DNA from: Gemmatimonas sp.
Lineage (GTDB): Bacteria; Gemmatimonadota; Gemmatimonadetes; Gemmatimonadales; Gemmatimonadaceae
Direction: 5' to 3'
Length of the DNA: 64,000 bases
Assembly: GCF_031426495.1 (NCBI RefSeq)
Contig: NZ_JANPLK010000014.1
Location: forward strand, 74,174 to 138,173
Below the pieces are notes generated by a model, which did not search any database, was not told the origin of the DNA, and saw only the letters and a program-made list of their open reading frames with translations. Below, in pieces: positions 43,426-52,054 of this stretch. The number at the start of each line of letters is the position of its first letter. Positions within the stretch are counted from its first letter, which is position 1. The position numbers and the translations under genes are program-made.

Positions 43426-46096
43426 GGGCCGGATCGCTGGGGGCACCACTGCCGTACACCGCGTGCGACACCGCATGGCGCGCGCGCTCCACGAAGTCAT
43501 CCACCTCGGTACACTGCGCCAACGCGGCCCAACACGCGAGTGCATCGCGCGTACGCGACTGCTGCGCCAAGAGCACGCCGTCGAACCAGCGGGCGCCCGT
43601 GTTGTCGGGGTCGTGCCGCAGGACGCGGTCGACCACGATGCGCGCGTCGCTGGCCCGTTCCTCGCCGACGAGCACCTCGATCAGCAGCTGGAGCGCCTCC
43701 ACGTCGGTCGGTCGGCCCTTGAGCACGTCCACGAGAATCCAGCGGGCGTCGGCGTGTCGCCGCGCATCGCGGTGCACGCGCGCGAGTTCGAGCACCGCGT
43801 CACGCCAGTTCGGTACGGCCGAGAGCGCGGCAACCAGCTCGAGCCGCGCGGCCAGCAGATCACCGCGTTCACGGAGCATGCGCGCGATCGCCACGCGGGC
43901 GGTGGGACGCGCGGGATCGTGCGCTAGGGCGCGACGATAGAAGCCAAGGGCCAGGGCTTCGTCGTGCATCCTCATCGCGGCATCGCCGGCGAAGTGCAAG
44001 AGCGCGGCGCTGGTGACGTCTTGTCGCAACAAGCGCAGCATGGCGGTGCGCGCTGTCTCCGCGCTGGCCGGATCGCGCTCGGGGTCCGATGCGGCGGCGA
44101 ACGCGAACAGCGCGAGCACTTCCGGATGATGCGGCCACAGCGCACCCGCCCGCTTCAGCTGCGGCAGCGCCTCAACGCCGCGCCCCAGCAGGCAGAGCGA
44201 GCGCGCCTCTCCCAGCGTGGCGCGCTGCCACAGGATCTGCGCCGTGGGCTCCATGTCGGCCACCGCTGTCATGTCGACCAGCGCGCGCGCTCGGGTGTAC
44301 CGCTCGAGCGCCTCGCCATGCACGGCACGCGACGAGAATCCATCAGCGTCGTCGCACGTGCGCGCCGCCTCCATGACGGCCATCGCGCCGGCATCCAAGC
44401 CGCTACCGGCGGCCTCGCGCAGGCCAGGTGCCGCGAGCGCTTGCTCCGGCAACAGCGCCGCCAAATCGTCGGTGGGGAGCACGATGCCGCGCAGCGGCGA
44501 TCCGCCCCGTACGGCGAGCAACTCGAGCGCGCCGACGGCATCCGGGCACTCGCGCTGCAGGTCGATCGCCACCGACAGTCGCGACGCCATGCGCATCGGC
44601 GCGTACTTCAACGCCTGCTGCGTTTCGCGTGCGGCGCCATCGCTGTCGCCGAGGTGCTCGAGCACACTGGCCAAGCCGAACCGCGCCTCAGCGTGCGACG
44701 GCCGGCATTCGACCGCGCTCAGGAATGCGTCGCGGGCCTCCTCCGGGCGGTCGAGCGCCTGCAACACCGTGCCCATCACCTTCCACGATTCCGCATCGCG
44801 CGGATGAAAGGCCACGAGTTCGCGCAGCAACGCGAGCGCCGCGAGCGGATCCCGCTGCGCCGCCAACCAGCGCGACAGATTCAACCGGGCCACGACCAGC
44901 GTGGGATCGAGCTCGGAGGCCCGTACGAACGACTCGCGCGCCGCGCTGTGATCGCCCAGATCGTCGAGCGCGACACCGAGGTTGTTGTACGCGAGCGCGT
45001 GGCGCGGATCCATGCGCAGGGCCCGACGATAGCTGTCGGCGGCCCCCGCCACGTCGCCCGACTGATGCATCGCGACGCCATGCTCGTTCCACAGACGCGG
45101 CTGCTCCTGCCGCGCCAGCAACGCGGCGTACCGAGTGCGCGCGTCGTCGAACCGACCCGCGATCAGATCGAGCTCACCGAGCGCGTGCTCCGCCATGCGC
45201 GCGTCTTCGCCGCTGGCCAGCGACCGTTCGAACTCGCGACGGGCTTCGTCGAAGTAGCCACGCTGCCGGAAGGCGAGCCCGAGACCATGGCGGGCGAGCG
45301 CGCCTTCAGGTTCCACCCGCATCATGCCGTTCGCCGTCGACGGATCGATCGCGATCGGTGTGCCGGCGAGGCTGCCGGATTCGAGCGACAGATCGATCTG
45401 CGCCGTCGACAGCGTGGGATTCAACTGCGCCGCGATGCGCGCGGAGGCGATGGCCGCATCGTGACGACCCATGTCGCCGAGCACGAAGCCGCGTAGCAAA
45501 TGCGCATCGGCGCTGTCGGCGTGCCGGGCCAACAGGCAATCCAGACATTCGAGCGCCTGCTCGTTCTGCCCGCGTTGATAGAGGACTTCCGCGAGATGCA
45601 ACCGGGCGTCGGTGTCGGCGCCGCCCAGGTTCACGGCACGCTCGAACCAGCGCTGCGCACGACGGAGGTCGCCGGCCCGCTGCTCGATCAATCCACGCTC
45701 GTACAACGCGGCCGCATCGTCGGGATCTTCGGCGATGAGTGTTTCGAGCTGTCGGATGGCGACGTCGCTCCGTCCGACCAGCCGCGACAGCCGCGCCCGT
45801 TCCAGCGCCGCTGCCCGATCGTCAGGATCGGCCGCAACGCGCGCATCGAGTGCGGCCATGCGCGCATCACAGGCTCCCGGCGTCGCAGCCGCGATCTCGA
45901 GATTGCGCGCGGCGGTGCGCATGCGCGGATCGATCGCGAGGGCGCGCAGAAAGGCGTCGACGGCCTCCACGTGCAAGCCACGCGAGTGATACAGGACGCC
46001 GAGGTTGTTGAACGCGCCGGGATCACGCGGATCAACGCGCTCGATCAGCGTGCGCAGCAGTTCCACGTCGCGACCAGCCGACATGACGGACGACAT
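43415..46096 (-). CDS. Large TPR-repeat protein (893 residues)
   Basis: Almost the whole protein is built of tetratricopeptide repeats, over a dozen in two blocks, for example AFNNLGVLYHSRG and ALAYNNLGVALDDLGDH. No enzymatic domain or membrane segment is seen, so it is probably a cytoplasmic protein-binding scaffold. It lies between cheC and the PATAN gene and overlaps the latter. The large size and place in the operon suggest it organises this pathway, but no partner is proven. An ATG at codon 5 (46084) is an alternative start. Confidence 0.85.
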   Translation of the reverse strand: MSSVMSAGRDVELLRTLIERVDPRDPGAFNNLGVLYHSRGLHVEAVDAFLRALAIDPRMRTAARNLEIAAATPGACDARMAALDARVAADPDDRAAALERARLSRLVGRSDVAIRQLETLIAEDPDDAAALYERGLIEQRAGDLRRAQRWFERAVNLGGADTDARLHLAEVLYQRGQNEQALECLDCLLARHADSADAHLLRGFVLGDMGRHDAAIASARIAAQLNPTLSTAQIDLSLESGSLAGTPIAIDPSTANGMMRVEPEGALARHGLGLAFRQRGYFDEARREFERSLASGEDARMAEHALGELDLIAGRFDDARTRYAALLARQEQPRLWNEHGVAMHQSGDVAGAADSYRRALRMDPRHALAYNNLGVALDDLGDHSAARESFVRASELDPTLVVARLNLSRWLAAQRDPLAALALLRELVAFHPRDAESWKVMGTVLQALDRPEEARDAFLSAVECRPSHAEARFGLASVLEHLGDSDGAARETQQALKYAPMRMASRLSVAIDLQRECPDAVGALELLAVRGGSPLRGIVLPTDDLAALLPEQALAAPGLREAAGSGLDAGAMAVMEAARTCDDADGFSSRAVHGEALERYTRARALVDMTAVADMEPTAQILWQRATLGEARSLCLLGRGVEALPQLKRAGALWPHHPEVLALFAFAAASDPERDPASAETARTAMLRLLRQDVTSAALLHFAGDAAMRMHDEALALGFYRRALAHDPARPTARVAIARMLRERGDLLAARLELVAALSAVPNWRDAVLELARVHRDARRHADARWILVDVLKGRPTDVEALQLLIEVLVGEERASDARIVVDRVLRHDPDNTGARWFDGVLLAQQSRTRDALACWAALAQCTEVDDFVERARHAVSHAVYGSGAPSDPARVA

Positions 46097-46116
46097 GAGC
46101 GGAACGCTCCCGCTCT

Positions 46117-46737
46117 TCAGGCGAGCCGCAGCGCGCGGAGCATCACCTGCAACGAGGCGGGATCGGGAAGCAGCAAGAAGAATCCACGCAGCGTCTGCTG
46201 CATCTCCATGAGCTGGAACTCGCTTTCGACGCAGAGGATCGCATCGGGATCGGGAGCGAACTCGCCGATCGCGCTGGTCAGCACGGCCGTGGACATGTCG
46301 ATCACCAAACTGGGCGGCGACGGTAACAGCAGCATTCCCAAGAAATCACTGAGCGCGTTCATATACGCGCCGCTCAGGATGTTTCCGGCTTCCTTGATGG
46401 CGGACGTCTCGAGTTCACTGAACGCGGTGGACGATCCGACCGGCCGCCGCAGCATCAGCTCGGCCAATCGCATCACGGTGGGCTTCGGGAACACCAGCAT
46501 CGTGCGGCCGCTGAGATCGCCCAGCATGTGCATGAGCACCGCCGCCACCGGTTCTTCTTCGGGCGTGAACTGCGACGGTAACTCCTCCATGCTCGCCACC
46601 GTGATGTTCGGCACCTTGATCATGATCGTGCTGCCGGTCATCTGCGACAACGCGGTCGCGGCGTGACCCGCGCCGATATTGGCCGTTTCACGCAGTGCAT
46701 CCAGCTGGATGGTCTTGAGAGACCGGATCGCCGACAT
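46117..46737 (-). CDS. cheC: CheY-P phosphatase CheC
   Basis: CheC dephosphorylates CheY-P and binds CheD. The 206-residue protein has both pseudo-repeats of the active site: LRETANIGAGHAATAL near the N-terminus and LETSAIKEAGNILSGAY near the middle, so both sites look intact. ATG at 46737 was chosen because an AGGTGA site lies about 7 bases upstream; a GTG at 46758 would add seven residues. It lies 38 bases after cheA. Confidence 0.92.
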   Translation of the reverse strand: MSAIRSLKTIQLDALRETANIGAGHAATALSQMTGSTIMIKVPNITVASMEELPSQFTPEEEPVAAVLMHMLGDLSGRTMLVFPKPTVMRLAELMLRRPVGSSTAFSELETSAIKEAGNILSGAYMNALSDFLGMLLLPSPPSLVIDMSTAVLTSAIGEFAPDPDAILCVESEFQLMEMQQTLRGFFLLLPDPASLQVMLRALRLA

Positions 46738-46775
46738 GGTCAAATCACCTTCGGTCACGAGTCGCCTTCACGTGG

Positions 46776-48692
46776 TCATGCCACACTACTCACATCGACG
46801 ATGAGCGCGGGGCTCCCGTCACCGAGTACCGTGGCCCCACTGAACCATGGCTTGGCCCCGCGAACGGTGTCCAGCGGCTTGACCACGATGTCCTGCTGGG
46901 CCAGCAAGGCGTCCACCAGCAGCGCCGTTCTCCGTCCCGCCACCTCGACAATCGCCACATGGCGGACGCCGTCCGGATTGGCGGCGGCCGGCGCGTGCGG
47001 GTCGTCCTCGAAACGCTGCTGGAGCGCCACCAGCGGCACCGTCTCGTCCCGTACCGTGATAGTGAGCGCGCCGGTGCGACGGGAGGCGCCGTTGAATTCC
47101 AGTACTTCCATGACGTGCGCCGCTGGTATCGCATAGGTGTCACCGCCGACCTGCACCAGCAGCGCCCGCATGATGGCCAGCGTAAGCGGTAAGCGCATGG
47201 TGAACACGGTCCCTTCGCCGGTGATCGTTTCGAGGTCGATCTGGCCGCCGAGGGCGCGCACGCGGGTGTTGACGACATCGACCCCCACACCGCGTCCGGA
47301 GATCGAGGTCACCGACTTCGCCGTCGAGAAACCCGGATGGGCCACCAACTGCAGTAACGCGTCGTCAGCCAGCGCGGTGACCGATTTGTCCACCAAGCCC
47401 TGCTCGTGCGCGCGCCGCAGCACGACATCGCGATCGATCCCGCGTCCGTCATCCTGCACCTGAATCACCACCGCCGCCCGGTCGCGCGCCGCGCGCAGAA
47501 TGAGTTCGCCGCTGGCGGGTTTGCCCGCCGCACGGCGGGTGTCGGCGTCCTCGAAGCCGTGGTCGAGCGCGTTGCGGAGCAGATGCATGATGGGATCGCC
47601 AATCGCATCGAGCAGCGAACGATCGAGTTCGATGTCGCGGCCCTCAATCGTGAAGCGCACCTCCTTGCCGAGATCGCGCGCGATGTCGCGCACAAGCCGC
47701 GGGAAGCGATCGAACACCTGTGCCACCGGCAACATGCGCGCCTGCAGTACTTCATCCTGCAGCGTGGCCACCAGCCGCGCTGCATCAGCGGCCGCGCGTA
47801 CGACGGCGCGATCGGGATGCTCCGACTGCTCGATGGCGCGCAGCAGGCGGTCACGCGTGATCACCAGTTCTCCCACGAGGTCGAGCAGCGTGTCCAGCCG
47901 GCGTGCATCGAGGCGCACGGTGCGCGGCGCGTCGCTCACGCGAGCGGTCCCCTGCACCGGCGTGAGCGTGGCCAGCGTCACCGTTGCCCGTGCCACATCG
48001 CCGGCGCTCTGCGCCGCGACGCGGATCTCGTCGTCGGCGGCCGACGACTGCAGCGTGATGCGGAACGCCCCGTCGAACAGATCGTCCTGCCAACGCTCCT
48101 GCGCCGGCTCGGTGCCGCGCACGGTGCCCAGCGCGGACAGCTTGGCCAGCACGATCATGGCCCGCACGCCCTTGAGCGGACAATCGGCGGTGAGTCGCAC
48201 ATCCACCCGGCGCGTGGTGCCGACGGCTCCGCTCGGCGTGTCGACCACGTCGGCGAGCGCGCTATCGGTCGGCACGACCGCCGGAGACGCCACAACGGTG
48301 GGCGCCAGTCCCAGTCGCTGCACGAAAGCGCGCATGGCCGACGTGGGCTCAGTGCGTCCGCTCGGCACTGCATCAACCGCGGTACGCAACAGATCGGTGC
48401 CGTCGAACAGCAGCGCCAGCACGTCGCTATTCCACTCTTCGGCGCCGCTCCGCAGCGGCTCGCAGCGACTTTCCAGCGCGTGCGACAACTGCTCGACGGC
48501 GACATACCCCATTGCGGCGGCCATACCCTTGATGGTGTGCACACCGCGAAAGACGGTCGCGATGTGCGCGCCCGCCGCCGCCGTGTCTACCGTGACGTGC
48601 CCGCGTTCGAGCGCGAGCAGCGCATCATCGACTTCCGTGAGATGCTCGCGCGATTCACTGAGGAAGAGCGCGGCGTACCGGGCGGCGTCCAT
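46776..48692 (-). CDS. cheA: Chemotaxis histidine kinase CheA
   Basis: CheA autophosphorylates in response to receptors and passes phosphate to CheY and CheB. The 638 residues have the P1 Hpt domain with H52 in GVHTIKGMA. A P2-like domain includes DCPLKGVRAMIVLAKL. The P3 dimerisation domain contains LDLVGELVITRDRL. P4 ATPase motifs are LLRNALDHGFED, DDGRGI and GRGVGVDVVNT. P5 is CheW-like. All parts of a classic CheA are present. It lies 33 bases after cheY. Confidence 0.96.
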   Translation of the reverse strand: MDAARYAALFLSESREHLTEVDDALLALERGHVTVDTAAAGAHIATVFRGVHTIKGMAAAMGYVAVEQLSHALESRCEPLRSGAEEWNSDVLALLFDGTDLLRTAVDAVPSGRTEPTSAMRAFVQRLGLAPTVVASPAVVPTDSALADVVDTPSGAVGTTRRVDVRLTADCPLKGVRAMIVLAKLSALGTVRGTEPAQERWQDDLFDGAFRITLQSSAADDEIRVAAQSAGDVARATVTLATLTPVQGTARVSDAPRTVRLDARRLDTLLDLVGELVITRDRLLRAIEQSEHPDRAVVRAAADAARLVATLQDEVLQARMLPVAQVFDRFPRLVRDIARDLGKEVRFTIEGRDIELDRSLLDAIGDPIMHLLRNALDHGFEDADTRRAAGKPASGELILRAARDRAAVVIQVQDDGRGIDRDVVLRRAHEQGLVDKSVTALADDALLQLVAHPGFSTAKSVTSISGRGVGVDVVNTRVRALGGQIDLETITGEGTVFTMRLPLTLAIMRALLVQVGGDTYAIPAAHVMEVLEFNGASRRTGALTITVRDETVPLVALQQRFEDDPHAPAAANPDGVRHVAIVEVAGRRTALLVDALLAQQDIVVKPLDTVRGAKPWFSGATVLGDGSPALIVDVSSVA

Positions 48693-48725
48693 CAGCGACC
48701 TCGTGGCCCGCGCGACCGCGACGCC

Positions 48726-49091
48726 CTACGCGGCGAGGACGCGATTTACGGCTTCGAGCACGCGGCTGGGCTGGAACGGCTTCACCACGAAGTCCTTCGC
48801 GCCGGCCTGAATCGCTTCCACCACGAGCGCCTGCTGCCCCATCGCACTGCACATCAGAATGCGCGCGGCGGGATCGAGCTTCGTGATCTCGCGGACCGCA
48901 TCGATGCCGCCCATGTCCGGCATGACGATGTCCATCGTGACGAGGTCCGGTCGGAGCTGCTGGTAGCGCTCCACTGCCTGGACACCTGTTTCCGCTTCTC
49001 CGATGATCTCGAAGCCCGCCTGGGTGAGAATGTCCCCCACCATGGTGCGCATGAAGATCGCGTCGTCGCAAATGAGTACCGTTCGGCTCAC
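48726..49091 (-). CDS. cheY: Single-domain response regulator CheY
   Basis: A 121-residue receiver domain alone. Acidic residues D9/D10, phosphoacceptor D54 in VTMDIVMPDMGG and K104 in FVVKPF are all present. It should be the output of CheA, turned off by CheC. The ATG overlaps the stop of the second cheW (ATGA). Its target (flagellar motor, MglA switch or other) is not known from the sequence. Confidence 0.95.
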   Translation of the reverse strand: MSRTVLICDDAIFMRTMVGDILTQAGFEIIGEAETGVQAVERYQQLRPDLVTMDIVMPDMGGIDAVREITKLDPAARILMCSAMGQQALVVEAIQAGAKDFVVKPFQPSRVLEAVNRVLAA

Positions 49092-49477
49092 CGTTCCCTC
49101 TCGTCGGCTGAATGCAGGTGCCGCGCGCAGAGCGCCACGGCGTCCAGCGGCACGATGCGGTCGAGGGCGGATTCGGACTCGGGTTGGGACTCGAGCGACG
49201 CCTCCAGCACGCGGACATCGTGCACGGCATGCACGGCGAGCCCGATGAGGCGCGATCCGTACTCGAGCAGGACGACCGACCCCGCCGTGACGGCACGCTC
49301 TCCCGACAAGAGCGCCTGCAGGTCCAGCACCGTGACGATTGCGCCCCGCACGTTGACAATGCCGCGAAGCACCGGCGGACTGCCGGGCACCCGACGGAGA
49401 TCGGCGCTCCGGATGACCTCACGGACCTGCTCGACCGGAATGCCGAACGCATCCCGGTCGGCCACGACGACCAGCAC
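49088..49477 (-). CDS. cheW: CheW-like adaptor, second copy
   Basis: A compact CheW of about 129 residues. Conserved segments are DAFGIPVEQVREVIR, GSPPVLRGIVNVRGAIV (in part) and LIGLAVHAVHDV. GTG at 49477 was chosen because earlier in-frame starts overlap rluD by up to 77 bases; an extended N-terminus starting in rluD is possible. It is the first chemosensory gene after rluD and overlaps cheY. Confidence 0.85.
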   Translation of the reverse strand: MLVVVADRDAFGIPVEQVREVIRSADLRRVPGSPPVLRGIVNVRGAIVTVLDLQALLSGERAVTAGSVVLLEYGSRLIGLAVHAVHDVRVLEASLESQPESESALDRIVPLDAVALCARHLHSADERER

Positions 49478-49508
49478 CCGTGGGCGCTGCTCGTCGTGGT
49501 CGACGCCG

Positions 49509-50555
49509 CTAGTCGAGGGCGTCGTCGTGATCGTCCGGCTTGTGTCCGGGGAGGACTTCGTCGGTTTTGTAGAACCCGAAGACATCGAGCGGATCCTGGT
49601 GCGTGGCGAGTTCCGGCATGAGGCTAACCACCGACAGCGACTGACGAAGATCCTCCGGGAGCGGAGAACGCAGATCGACCGGGGCGCCGGTTACTGGATG
49701 GCGGAAGCGCAACCAGGCGGCGTGCAGGAAGTGCCTTTTCCCGGGTAAGTCCACCAAGCGCCGACCGCCGCCTCCCCCGTATGTGTCATCACCGACCACC
49801 GGGTGGCCGATCGACGACAAGTGCACACGGATCTGATGCGTCCGGCCGCTGTGCAGGTGGGCCCGCAACAGGTCGGCCGAGTCGAAGCGACCGAGGCGCA
49901 CGAAATCCGTTCGCGACATCCGTCCATCAGGGACGATCGTCATCTTGGTTCGGTCTCGTGGATCGCGGCCGATCGGCTTTTCCACCGAAATGTTGTCGGT
50001 AGCCAGATGTCCCCAGCACAGCGCCACGTAGCGGCGCGTCACTTTGCGGGCGGCCAGCGCCGCACTGAGCGACCGATGGGCGGCGTCGGTCTTGGCCACG
50101 ATCAGCAGTCCAGAGGTGTCCTTATCGAGGCGATGCACCAGACCCGCGCGCTCCTCGCTGCCGCCGTCGGCCAGCGGCTCACCGCGACCGATCAGGGCGT
50201 TCACCAGCGTCCCCGTCCAGTTGCCTGGCGCGGGATGCACCACCATGCCGGCAGCCTTGTCGACCACGAGCAGATATTCGTCTTCGTAGACGATATCGAG
50301 CGGGATGTTCTCCGGCACGATATCCCGGCCCGGCGGCGGCGGAATGACGACGTGCAGCGAATCGCCGGCCAGGCTGCGATACGACGCCTTCTCGGCCTTG
50401 CCGTTGACCGTCACGTGTCCGTTCGCGATCAGCGTCGCGGACTGCGTCCGCGACAGCTCGCAGCGGCGTGACACGAGCAGATCGAGCCGTTCACCCACGT
50501 CTCCGCTGTCATTCGTGACGTCGAAGTCGTGTACGACTCCCGGATTGGCGTTCAC
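49509..50555 (-). CDS. rluD: 23S rRNA pseudouridine synthase RluD family
   Basis: RluA-family enzymes convert uridine to pseudouridine in rRNA. The 348-residue protein has an N-terminal S4 RNA-binding domain (LSRTQSATLIANGHVTVNGK) and the catalytic motif HRLDKDTSGLL (near residue 139), whose aspartate is the nucleophile. The S4 domain favours RluD over RluA. The GTG at 50555 overlaps the lspA stop (GTGA), a gene order (lspA-rluD) common in bacteria. Confidence 0.93.
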   Translation of the reverse strand: MNANPGVVHDFDVTNDSGDVGERLDLLVSRRCELSRTQSATLIANGHVTVNGKAEKASYRSLAGDSLHVVIPPPPGRDIVPENIPLDIVYEDEYLLVVDKAAGMVVHPAPGNWTGTLVNALIGRGEPLADGGSEERAGLVHRLDKDTSGLLIVAKTDAAHRSLSAALAARKVTRRYVALCWGHLATDNISVEKPIGRDPRDRTKMTIVPDGRMSRTDFVRLGRFDSADLLRAHLHSGRTHQIRVHLSSIGHPVVGDDTYGGGGGRRLVDLPGKRHFLHAAWLRFRHPVTGAPVDLRSPLPEDLRQSLSVVSLMPELATHQDPLDVFGFYKTDEVLPGHKPDDHDDALD

Positions 50556-51103
50556 GACGCCGCCGCTTGCTGCTGTGCCTTGTCCAACTGCCACAATGCG
50601 ATCACGAGACAACCTGCTCCGATGGTAACGGCAGTGTCGGCCACGTTGAACGTCCAGAAGCGGACGTCGCCGAAGCCGATATCGATGAAATCCACAACGC
50701 CGTCTCGCAGCCGAATACGATCGAGCAGGTTGCCGATGGCCCCCCCGACCACGACGGGCACGCCAAACGCGGCGAGCCGTGAGATCCGGGTGAGGTCGGC
50801 CGTGGCGCGAATCAGCACCACGACAATCACGACGCTGAGCGCCGCAAAAATCCAGCGTGACGCAGGACCGAGGTGCATGCCGAAGGCCGCCCCCGGGTTG
50901 TACGCCAGCGTGAAACGCACCACGTCGCCGATGATCCGATGTGGAATATGGCGTGGTGCGAGGTACTCCACGGCGAGCGCCTTCGAGATCGCGTCGGCCG
51001 CTGTCACGAGGAAGACGAGCGTCCAGAATCGCGCCGTGGAAGCCGCCGCCGGCACATCGTTAACGACGGCCGACGCGGTGGCACTACGGGTCGGGTTGGT
51101 CAT
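50552..51103 (-). CDS. lspA: Lipoprotein signal peptidase, downstream copy
   Basis: LspA cleaves the signal peptide of prolipoproteins in the membrane. The 183-residue protein has four membrane segments and the catalytic aspartates in GNLLDRIR (near residue 123) and FNVADTAV (near 150). NPGAAFG, another family motif, is present. It has about 40 extra N-terminal residues compared with the other copy. The ATG overlaps the upstream lspA stop (ATGA). Both tandem copies keep all key residues, so both are predicted active. Confidence 0.93.
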   Translation of the reverse strand: MTNPTRSATASAVVNDVPAAASTARFWTLVFLVTAADAISKALAVEYLAPRHIPHRIIGDVVRFTLAYNPGAAFGMHLGPASRWIFAALSVVIVVVLIRATADLTRISRLAAFGVPVVVGGAIGNLLDRIRLRDGVVDFIDIGFGDVRFWTFNVADTAVTIGAGCLVIALWQLDKAQQQAAAS

Positions 51104-51624
51104 CGCGTCAGGTCGGCCGATTCTGTCGCCGCCGCCGCCGCGGCCGCGGCCGTCTCGCGCTTCTCTTCGCCCCACAACACCAGCGCTAGCAGAAACGCGC
51201 CGCCGCTGACGGCCATGTCGGCCACATTGAACGTGGGCCAGCGATGCGCCCCGAACCCGATATCGATGAAATCGACGACGCCCAAATCCGACCGGATCCG
51301 GTCGATCACATTACCGAGGGCACCCGCCGCCACGAGCGAAACGGCGAGCGCCTTGCGCAAGTCGTCTTGCGCCGTTTGCTGATAGAGGCGCCACAGGATC
51401 ACGAGGGCGCCAAGCGTGAGCGCCATGAAGATCCAGCGCGAGTAGTCGCCCAGGTGCAGCCCGAAAGCCGCCCCGGGGTTGTAGACGAGCGCGAACCGGA
51501 ACCAGTTCCCGAACACCGGATTGGATCCGCCGGCGGGCGCGAGCGTCGCGACCGCCACGGCCTTGGTGATCAGGTCGAGAACGAGGACAACCAGCAGGAC
51601 AGGAATAGCGACGAGTGCCTTCAC
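51100..51624 (-). CDS. lspA: Lipoprotein signal peptidase, upstream copy
   Basis: A 174-residue aspartyl signal peptidase II. The catalytic aspartates are in GNVIDRIR (near residue 105) and FNVADMAV (near 131), with NPGAAFGLHLG earlier. The start is GTG at 51624, one base after the stop of the DksA/TraR gene; longer frames upstream overlap that gene. It is followed directly by a second lspA, which suggests tandem duplication. The C-terminus has an alanine run. Confidence 0.93.
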   Translation of the reverse strand: MKALVAIPVLLVVLVLDLITKAVAVATLAPAGGSNPVFGNWFRFALVYNPGAAFGLHLGDYSRWIFMALTLGALVILWRLYQQTAQDDLRKALAVSLVAAGALGNVIDRIRSDLGVVDFIDIGFGAHRWPTFNVADMAVSGGAFLLALVLWGEEKRETAAAAAAAATESADLTR

Positions 51625-51625
51625 A

Positions 51626-52054
51626 TCAGCCCTTTTTGGCGTCTTCCTCACGCTGCTTGCACGCAAAGCAGTAGCGCGCATGCGGCAAGGCGTCGAGTCG
51701 CTCGAAAGCGATGTCTTCCCCACACTGGTGGCATTTGCCGAAGGTCTCGGGCGACTTGTATAGACGACGCAGCGCCTGATCGATGTGGAAGAGGAAACGA
51801 CCTTCCTGCGACGCGAACAGGAACGCCTTTTCGCGTTCCATGGCGTCGGTCCCCTGATCGGCCATATGGAAGGAGTAGGCGCTGGTATCGCCGTCGGCGT
51901 CACCGTTCGGTCCAAACGCTTCCCCGTGGTGCCCGAGCTCCTTCAGCACGCGCTTGCGCTCTTCGAGCAACCGCTTCTCGAAATGCTGCAACTGCTTTTT
52001 GGGCATCGGCTTCGACTTCTTGCCGTCCTTCGACGCGGCGTTGGATCCAGCCAT
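51626..52054 (-). CDS. DksA/TraR-type zinc-finger protein
   Basis: A 142-residue protein with a coiled-coil region (about 15-50, KKQLQHFEKRLLEERKR) and a C-terminal C4 zinc finger (CHQCGED and CFACK, spaced by 17). DksA-type proteins bind RNA polymerase through the secondary channel and mediate the ppGpp response; short paralogues also exist. The family is clear, but a true DksA role is not shown. The ATG overlaps the ileS stop (TAATG). It is a frequent partner of ileS-lspA in this phylum group, as far as I recall. Confidence 0.88.
   Translation of the reverse strand: MAGSNAASKDGKKSKPMPKKQLQHFEKRLLEERKRVLKELGHHGEAFGPNGDADGDTSAYSFHMADQGTDAMEREKAFLFASQEGRFLFHIDQALRRLYKSPETFGKCHQCGEDIAFERLDALPHARYCFACKQREEDAKKG

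Noticed and set aside
49478..49585. Longer N-terminus of the second CheW starting at 49585
   Set aside because: It overlaps rluD by 77 bases and is threonine/serine-rich shadow-like sequence; not excluded but unlikely.
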